A DNA stretch of 64,000 nt, taken from the NCBI GenBank assembly GCA_022496185.1, contig WTXG01000024.1, positions 124,001-188,000 on the forward strand, written 5' to 3'. Shown here piece by piece: positions 56,697 through 64,000 of this stretch. The notes beneath the pieces were generated by a model, which was given only the letters and a program-made list of their open reading frames with translations, was not told where the DNA came from and ran no database searches. A program made the translations under genes and the position numbers. Within the stretch, counting starts at the first letter, position 1; the number at the start of each line of letters is the position of its first letter. Source of the DNA: Multifurca ochricompacta. Its lineage: Eukaryota; Basidiomycota; Agaricomycetes; Russulales; Russulaceae.

Positions 56697-57013
56697 TATC
56701 TTTATCTATTTAGATAGCAGATAAGTGTTAGCTAAACATGGTAAAGATAAGAGATAAGATAAACTAACTAATACTCACTTCAGTTTATGTGGTCAAAACT
56801 GAAGTGAATGCATGCAGAGTAGCAACATTTTATACTGCTCAGAGGAGCATGACAATAAGTAGAATAAATATAGTTATTTAAATGTGACAAGACAGAAAGA
56901 ATGTGTTGTGTGCAATGTCTCTGAATCAATGATCTGACACACTTTAGATTATCTTATCATAATCATAAGATCAGGAGCCCCAACAATCCTGTCGCTACCA
57001 GCCCATCTCAACA
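56697..57013 (-). mobile_element. LTR-like repeat R1 nested in hAT-2
   Basis: Minus orientation: TGTTGAGATGGG at 57013, with tcacttcagtt...actgaagtga and ctatctaaatagataaa at the 3' side. The terminal ACCCTTTTTACA is lost. The lowest level of the nest. Confidence 0.6.
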
Positions 57014-57409
57014 GCAGGTACACTTCCAATTTTCAAGAAGTAACCATTATTAAAATTTAATCCAAAGAAAAAGGACAATGCTCAATTTTCTGTTGACCGC
57101 TGGGAAATGAGGGTGAGATCGCTGCATTAAGGAGGCCCCAAGATGCAATAAATAGATCCTCCATCCATGTGGTGGAGTCTTACAGCTTTGCCTTACCATG
57201 ACAGATCAGCCCGCCCAAGGACCAGATGGTCAATTTCCTGGACATTTTTGGCATCCCGGACTGCTTGAAAGCCATCCTGAGGGTGCGTGTGTTATGCAAG
57301 TTGACCTTCTTAGATTTAGACAAGATAAGAAGGAGTCCAGACCGTTCTGACCCGGTCCACCCACGCGATGCAAAGTAGTTGCTGCCCTATGCAGCAATGG
57401 ACATTGTAG

Positions 57410-57560
57410 ATACACGCGGCCATTGTTTGAGTAATACAAAATGATAATCTGATTATAGTGTAGTCTAAAGTAGTCTTGTATGTATTTTAGATAATGCCAG
57501 AATGGCAGAAACGGTCACGCGTTGGTAAATAAGATGTGTCAGGGCACTCAGAAGAGTGGG
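57410..57560 (-). repeat. Repeat R4, shared with 29868-29985
   Basis: The reverse complement (gtttctgcc.ttctggcatta, then tctaaaatacat..gactact) aligns with gtttctgctggtctggcact at 29899 and following bases. Unknown family; moderate divergence. Confidence 0.45.
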
Positions 57561-59046
57561 CTACTGATAACTAATTAGATTTACATCGCACGCTCGATCG
57601 GCTTTGGTATTTCATAGAATAGTACTAGGACATATTTAATGACAACCTGTATCACGCCGCAGACCACATATTGTTTTCTTTGGGCTGTAGGTACACTTTA
57701 TCGCTCTATCTTTGTATTTACTTAGGCCCAACTGATCTTGTCCTCTTGGAACTGTAGACTCTTAGCAATTGTTCAATATAGGTCTATTCTTGCTGCATTA
57801 GCAAGGCAGAGTCATCTGACTGCTTCAAGCCTTATGTGTGCATTAAGCTCCGCGTTCTGGGTAGCCTTCTGACTAGGACATCTTCACCACTGAGTTTTAC
57901 CACAATCATTACATCTTATCTTATCTACATAGCAAGCGCGGGGTAGAAGCACCCGTTACAATCCACACTCTGTCAAGAAGCGGTTGCATCTTGCACGCAT
58001 GCAAGCTGATACTGCACTGGGCCGTTCAGCTGTCAATTAGTCTAGATATGATGCTTTATTTAGGCCTTAATGTAATTGTGATCGCATTTAGAAAACATAA
58101 TTGATGAAATCAAAACGCATCTCACATTTAATTAGATACTGAGTATATACATCTCAGATCGATCATGTGATCAAATCACATTGCGAGACGTTTACTTTAA
58201 TTTAGTAGCGATATAGTACATCTAAATTGTATATAAAGCCACTAAATCTGCTATAGATAAAGCAGTTGCTATCGCATTATCGCGAGAATCTAAGTCTTTA
58301 AGCTAACAAGGTGAGATAGATAGTAGTATCGTAGTATCTAAAATATAAGCCTGTGCCATGCCTGTTTCTACACTACAGCATAAACTACATAAAGGCTGCT
58401 GTAGAATAGCCCTAATAAATCATCCTGTTTGAGAAACATCCCCGTCCATCGCTTCATTGCTCTAAAACTCTTGCTCGCGCTACCCGCTCGACTCTTTATT
58501 CTCTCTAGAATACCCTCAAGAATGCACCTATTAATTACTTTATCACTCTAAGCATCTTGCTCATGCTGCCCTGCACAACTTTATTTTCTGTAGTACTACC
58601 GTCTACTACCGTCTACCGTAAACGGCCGTATCCGTACCCGTACCGTACCCGTCAGCGATCCAGTGAGTACAAAAAATGGACGGTGGACGGGTCAGCCGTA
58701 CCCGTCCTATTACCGTCAAATGGACGGCCGTTACCGTAAAACGGACGGTGCGCAGCCCTACCAACCATTGATCTGTCATCTCGGTGTCTTGCAGCAGCTC
58801 TTTCTGATGAACCATCAAGTGACTCTTCTGTGGCTGCTCCTAACCCTCCAGAAGCTCTTGGAGAGCCCCTAGACTATGACTTCTCGGATGGAATTTTAAT
58901 TGGAAACATCACGTGAAAGTATCACGTGAGGTTTTACCGGTAAATCACCAGTAAAGTAAATTACCACCTTCCCATCAGACCCTCAGGCTCTGTAAATTAC
59001 CATTAAATTATTGACCTCGAATATTTTCCGCGACCCTATCCGCGGC

Positions 59047-59593
59047 ATTCATCACGTGCAGGTCCAGTTCAAGAAAGAAGCACGTGAATATCTCGTGACT
59101 CATGACCTCATTTTGACGTGCCTTCCTTGCCCCTTGCCCGCCCCTTGCCCATACGGTGACGGGTTCATGGCCTGTCCATCTCTGGATGCAACTCGCATGC
59201 AATTCACAGTCCTTCCTGATGTGCGCCGCCTAACCATACGCAGACAATTGAAGTGGAGCAGCTGCTAAAACTCTTAGGATGACGAAGTGTGGCACGATAT
59301 ACATGAGAGGAAAGGGAGCAGAAGCGTAATGGACATGAGAGCCACCATCACTAGAATTATTTACTGGCCCATTATCCACAGCTTATAAACTCCCATTTTT
59401 CGCATTATACTAAAGATGGCATTTACGCGAAGGCCTAATAACGCTGGCGCGTACAACCTCACACGAACGGTATAGGTATTTTATTCATTTTATATATAGC
59501 ACATGGAGAACCCTATATATGCTACACTCGCAGCAAGATAAAGGACATCAGAACTTACAACCAACTTTCGAAAGTCATGGCAAAGTCAACACG
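59047..59593. other. Intergenic, 3' flank of copy J
   Basis: No gene is seen; includes the right target duplication of hAT-1a at its left edge. Confidence 0.3.
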
Positions 59594-62360
59594 CTACACC
59601 TCAACCTTATCAGTATTTTCGGAGAGTGAACCATGAATTCCATCAGGGGAACCAGATGAAACTTTATTTTCCTCCTCAGAAGCCGACATAGTTAACTGAA
59701 GTGGGTGAACGGGTGCCTCGATAGGAGTGGGAAGATTGTGGTTCTGAGAATCCCCGTACACTCCAACAACTGCTAGAACATTTTCTGTTCTGTCTGGGCC
59801 AGACGTAAATGCCCCTTGTTGAGCAGCGACGGAAAGTGCGGTGGGTGAGTTTGAGAAAAGAGATATCTGTCTGGAAGGCATATGGGCAGATTGGATCACC
59901 GAAGAGTTTGAGGGTGTTCGCATGTTCGCACGAGTTGTGTTGCTGGGAATAGAAACTGGGAAAGATAAAGGCGGTGTATCAGGAGTAATGGAAGGAGGGA
60001 TACTGGTTCGTTCCTCAGTTTGTTGATGAACAATGGTGTCATTGGACATGGGACTAGATGCGAGCGGAACAAGGGAGGGAGAGGCTGCCTGAGTGGAATG
60101 AAGTATCAAGTTGGTGGTCAAGGTACCAGCGGTTCCTTGTATTACATTAGCAATAGGAAAATCCAAGGAAGTGCCATGAAGGTGGTGAGTTCCAATATTC
60201 ATACCGACTGTCGTCCCTTTGTCAGTTGAGGTGTTGCCCATTAGGCGTGCATCGATTTGTTCTGGATTCTGGAGACGCGAGGATGGTAGATCAGGATCAG
60301 GTGAGCCAGAAGGGGCGACAGGGGTGGGAACGGGGTCATGGTGATGTGGGACAGCGGCGGACGAAGTGTCGGAGGCGTGAGGAGTTGAACGGGAGCGATG
60401 TTCTTTGGTGTTGCACAAAGGATGCGAGGATAGACTGTTTTTATTATAACTAGTTGAGACAGCATCCAAGTCTGTGCCTTGATGTAAAGCGACGTAGAGA
60501 TGTCGGATACAGTCAAGGACGCCAACATATTTGGTGCGATCATCCTCACGATTCCGCGCTTCTCGAACAATTTGATTCCGAAGATCACAGAAGTCATGTT
60601 GCAATCCAGGAAGTGCATTTTGTATATCAAATTTGGAAACTGATCGAAGAGTGCCTTTCACCATCCAATGAAAGAGGACACTCTCTGAAAGGAAGTGAAG
60701 CATATGCCGAGTAATGTGGAGCAAATTGGCAAGATATATACTATCTCCGTGCGCAAGGTAGTTTTCAACCTCCGATTTCGAGACACCCAATTGCTTAGTA
60801 ACCAGTTTGAACCAACGATCATCACGATCCTTTGATCTTGCTATGATCTTCGAAATCGCCCATTTCGAACAGTGAGCAACGAGCAAGTTATTGTAAGTAG
60901 CTCCATTCAGCAAGAGGCCAAACTCAACAGATCTAAAGAATCCATCTTGATCGCGCCATAAAGCATCGAAAACAGTGTCCTCACTGATAGGAAGGTACAC
61001 GGGTTCTTGTCCCATGGCCGCCTCGAATATGACCATCCGTCGCTGTTTGACGGACTCATCGACCAGGTTTGATGACCAAGTACGCTGTATTAGTCCAATT
61101 AAAGATTTAGACATCTTCTCCCTGTCTGCGACATGGAAAGCTTGCCGAGGATTCTTGACAACTCTTGATCGGAAAAAGCCAGGGATGCCCGCAAAGAATT
61201 GCTCCAGTTCATGATCTTCATCAGAAGATTCGAGCGTCCACATTATCGCACGACCGTCAATCTCTGATGACAGCTTTAATGCAGTTTTTTCCATCGTCTT
61301 CTCCAGGCCATCTGAGAGCCAATGCCAACAGTACCGCTGGAGCCGATACATCCGACGCATCACAGACCCTGTCGAATTTGTTAATAACCCAATGAGCATG
61401 GGAATGAGGAGGAATATAAAAGGTATGGTGGCAAGAATATAGAATGTCCATGACGAAAGTGGCGAATAATAGGGACTATTATGTCGAAAGATTGGCATCA
61501 ATGTGATGCATCCATATATCGCTGCGCAGAGCGCAACCCACAAAGTCACCGCTCTGAAGATTGTGTAGTCGGTATTGAATAGAAATATGAGAAGGCCAGC
61601 GAAAAAGAGAAAAGGGAAAGATGTAGAAGTGCTGGCAGTGCATCAACTACCCATGGGAGGTGTAACTTGTCCACACCTTCAGCAAAGAATGTACGAATCC
61701 GAGCTCGCTTGTGTGGTGCATATCGTGGCTGAGTGACCTTGATATATCGACGCGCCCATTGCTGTAGCAGTGTTGCCAACATTGCACAAGTGAGACTTAT
61801 CACGAAGCTCAAGAACCACAGGGCGTTAACCCAAACTGCATATTTCGGTGGAGAGAATGCCGGGGACTAGCCAGAGTGAGAGGAGTAGGTGTTTGAGTTG
61901 TGCTGGCATTGGAAATGACTTGGTAATACTCTGTAGGTAGAATGCAGAAGTATCCTGGGAGTTTGGGCGGATGTCCTGGATGGACACGGCAAGTAATGCT
62001 GCAACTCCGGCAGAGAATAGACCGGTCTGCGAGGCTTAAGGTGTGCCACATGGAGAGTGGTTATATGACTCACGAAAATCAGTATCCCATCAGCGTCCGC
62101 TGTCCAACGCTCGGCCATCTTCTCGTCTTCGTCCTTTGCCAAGTTAAGATACATGGAAAAAATTGGACCAGAGCTATCGGCAAAGGTGGACTCCCCCTTC
62201 GACGCCTGATTTTGTGCTGGCGGAGGCGGGTAACCACCACGACCTATACATGTGGATAAACAAGCATAGGACGATATTGACTGGGGGGTAACCTACCTGT
62301 GTCAATCCTTTCCTCGGGTCCATTTTCGACATCATCCGCATGACTAGCATTTAGAGGCAT
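59594..62360 (-). pseudogene. DUF6535 copy J, frameshifted, with long variable tail
   Basis: Minus-strand exons 62360-62297 (MPLNASHADDVENGPEE), 62243-62074 (GGYPPPPAQNQASKGEST, SGPIFSMYLNLAKDED, MAERWTADADGILIF) and 62026-59594. Exon 3 starts TGLFSAGVAALLAVSIQDI but has one-base deletions near 61925 and 61865 and at about 61608 (after ALLHLSLF). From 61549 the frame is open for 651 codons: CITLMPIFRHNSPYYSPLS, EIDGRAIMWTLESSDEDHE, LQHDFCDLRNQI, YPL-like SSHPLCNTKEHR, and the longest tail of the cluster (about 260 residues, Pro/Ser/Thr-rich). Closest to D and K. Probably dead, or intact if the deletions are errors. Confidence 0.83.
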
Positions 62361-63022
62361 TTATGAGAGAAGAAATCTAAGTATTTGGTAGGTCTTCACT
62401 ACCAGGAGGTTAAAGAACAAGAGTGCCGCATGTACACCTCCCTTGAGGTCGATATAAATAACAAGCGCCAACTTTGCATCGTGGTGGCCACGTGCACGGG
62501 TTAACTTGAACTAAAAGGTGTGGCCGAAATAATTCGTCAAATTGGAAGGAGCACACGAAGTTCGTCAATGCGCACTACACCGTATGATGGCCCACGGTAC
62601 GAGTGGGTGTACCAACAGACAGCTTCCAAGGCCCCGAGAGTGCTTCGGGGTAGTCCCCGGGGCGTGATAATCGATATGTTGAGAGATGTAGACCAGAACA
62701 GAAAGATAAAATCATATACTGACATTAGACACTGTACTGTATCTTGGCATCAAGTTCACGTATACGCTGACTTTGAGGAGAAGGAAAGTTGTATGGTGAC
62801 AAAAAATGGCCCTGTCTCTCAATAATTCCGAATATATGGCAAAAGGATTGCCTGGTGATGGATGATAAGAAAGCGATAGATAATGTAGAGTTACCTGAAT
62901 ATACAGAGATTCTGCTGTCTGATAAAGATGGAGGAGAGGAGTGAGTGTGAGTCGTAAGGTTACTAGTAGTTTGGGCCGGGCACTAGGCCCGACATTTCCG
63001 CTTTTGTCCACACCTTACTCGC
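62361..63022. other. Intergenic; upstream of copy J
   Basis: No gene is supported; a 101-codon plus frame (62520-62825) is unrecognised. Confidence 0.3.
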
Positions 63023-63036
63023 ATGCTCACCCACTT

Positions 63037-63387
63037 TCCTAGTCGAATGCCCCTTGTGTTGGCCACTTACTGGAGTTCTTGCAAGAGACGCGGGCTTTCT
63101 TTAAGCCCATCTCCTCGCGCCGACCCCGGGAGCCTGATTGAGTTTGTGTTTCGGCGGACTTGGTCTTAGTGTGAGTTCTCTCTCTTCTTCCTTGAACGGT
63201 CTCTCTTTCGGACGGTCTCTCTACTGTACATCTATACTTTGATTTTTCCTTCTGTGTTTTTCACCACAGCCTTTTCAACTCTCCCTACTGTTCGTGGTAC
63301 TAGTAGTTACATTGTACCCTGATGTAGCCGCGCGATTGGGCACCGTCCCGCAAGCGCGTCAATAAACTCGATTCCAAAAAACAAAAA
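63037..63387 (+). mobile_element. LINE 3' end, copy L5, with 14-bp target duplication
   Basis: The LINE C-terminal text LEFLQETRAFFKPISSR-like is followed by the family 3' UTR (ttacattgtaccctgatgta, gccgcgcgattgggcaccgt, cgcgtcaataaactcg) and an A-rich tail. It is flanked by atgctcacccactt at 63023-63036 and 63388-63401. Very short, 5'-truncated insertion. Confidence 0.88.
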
Positions 63388-63501
63388 ATGCTCACCCACT
63401 TGTCGTTATTGTAAATACATTCTTGGCTCCACATTATAGATTATTGATAATTTTATGACCTTCTGAGAACGAGGGAATAACGACAGTCTGGGTCTCATAC
63501 T

Positions 63502-63769
63502 TGTTGAGACGGGCCATTAGCGACCGGCTCCTGGGTGGACTCAATCTTATGATTGTGATAAGATAAGATAATCCAAAGTGTGGATCTTGTCAATTAAATA
63601 GTCATAGTTCTCTCCTTATTTTCATCGTCTTTTAGTAGTATATAAGGACTCTGTTCTGTACGCGTTCACTTCATTTTTGATCACAATAACTGAACTGAAT
63701 TTTCATTCGTTTTAGATTATCTTTACCATATTTAGCTAACGCATAGTAAGTGGCTAAACCCTTTTTACA
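63502..63769 (+). mobile_element. LTR-like repeat R1, plus-strand copy
   Basis: TGTTGAGACGGG at 63502 to aaccctttttACA at 63769, with TATA-like agtatataagg at about 63638 and the ttcacttcattt..aactgaac segment. No perfect duplication; the bases after it (actgcg) resemble those after other R1 copies. Confidence 0.65.
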
Positions 63770-64000
63770 ACTGCGCGCTCAACATACGTGTATCAGTTAC
63801 TCTCAACGGCCCACAGAGAAACTTTCAATCTCATCGTGCTGTTCCTCCACTTAATAAATATCCCATGCCCTTCTTGCAAAATTGCACAACATGAAGAATC
63901 GGTTACAATGCTAAGCCCATGGAAAAATTTGACTTATCTGGCGCCAGGACCTTTGCAATCCAAAAATCCCCCATGCGCCAAGAGTTAGATGAAGTGAGCA
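63770..64000. other. Unannotated right edge
   Basis: Only short frames; nothing recognised. Confidence 0.3.

Larger units (their letters stand above)
56463..58760. mobile_element. hAT-2-like non-autonomous element nested in hAT-1a
   Basis: Perfect 16-bp terminal inverted repeats TAGGGCTGCGCACCGT, flanked by 8-bp duplications ccaaccat (56455-56462 and 58761-58768). Both ends carry dense subterminal ccgta/acggac motifs (about 56470-56630 and 58605-58755), typical transposase-binding arrays. No reading frame over 90 codons resembles a transposase. It holds an R1 copy at 56697-57013 and a short R4-like repeat near 57410-57560. Confidence 0.9.
55872..59038 (+). mobile_element. hAT-1-like element, copy a, with two nested insertions
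   Basis: Terminal inverted repeats TAGGGTTGCGGAA (55872) and TTCCGCGACCCTA (59038) are flanked by an identical 8-bp duplication tccgcggc (55864-55871 and 59039-59046), the hAT hallmark. Without the nested LTR (56217-56423) and the second hAT (56463-58760) it would be about 650 bp. It codes for KLDENPDDDEDDSWLDEPN (56039-56216), continuing after the insertions with cttgcagcagctctttctga. That protein is not recognised and no transposase core is present, so it is non-autonomous or a deletion derivative. Confidence 0.9.

Noticed and set aside
1..64000. CRISPR arrays, bacterial operons, rRNA
   Set aside because: None seen. Gene structure is eukaryotic with spliceosomal introns; no spaced short repeats and no rRNA-like conserved stretches.

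Overview
This window looks like nuclear DNA of a mushroom-forming basidiomycete (Agaricomycetes). The genes carry many short GT-AG introns (about 40-80 nt). They include divergent F-box proteins, a DHA1-type MFS transporter and a 14-3-3 protein. The dominant family is the multi-copy membrane protein family I recognise as DUF6535 (Pfam PF20153), which is known to be expanded in Agaricomycetes. I cannot name a species.

Layout. 1-0.9 kb: 3' end of an aromatic aminotransferase gene. 1.2-3.5 kb: intact DUF6535 gene A. 3.8-7.45 kb: a transposon block with a single CpG in about 3.66 kb, holding a gag-only retroelement remnant and a Tc1/mariner element with 205-bp terminal inverted repeats. 8.3-9.6 kb: divergent 14-3-3 gene. 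10.5-12.2 kb: F-box gene. 12.85-13.15 kb: DUF6535 relic. 16.1-18.15 kb: MFS transporter with one probable GC-AG intron. 20.8-26.3 kb (minus strand): two decayed genes for a protein-kinase-like domain, the first retaining a Crinkler (CRN)-like N-terminus, broken by stops and repeat insertions. 27-29.2 kb: DUF6535 gene C (minus). 31.6-32.5 kb: a second F-box-like gene.

34-62.4 kb is a DUF6535 cluster: D (pseudogene), E (truncated), F (long intact exon 3), G (frameshifted), I (one frameshift), H (inverted near-copy of G) and J (frameshifted). With A, C and the 13-kb relic there are ten copies or pieces. They share one architecture: a short exon 1 ending in phase 1, an exon 2 of about 140-180 nt ending in phase 0, and a long exon 3 coding for several membrane segments, a conserved helical region and a variable Pro/Ser-rich tail. 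The copies are mixed with a Ty3-type gag-protease fragment, five 5'-truncated LINE tails, three LTR-like repeat families (called R1, R2 and R3 here), a tRNA-derived SINE-like sequence and hAT-like elements.

The clearest structural result is a set of insertions readable base by base: a hAT-like element (8-bp duplication tccgcggc) contains a solo LTR (5-bp duplication gttct) and a second hAT-like element (8-bp duplication ccaaccat), which itself contains another LTR-like repeat. The host genes (aminotransferase, 14-3-3, F-box, MFS) look functionally unrelated. The shared theme is local expansion and decay of DUF6535 and kinase-like families in a repeat-rich, accessory-type region.
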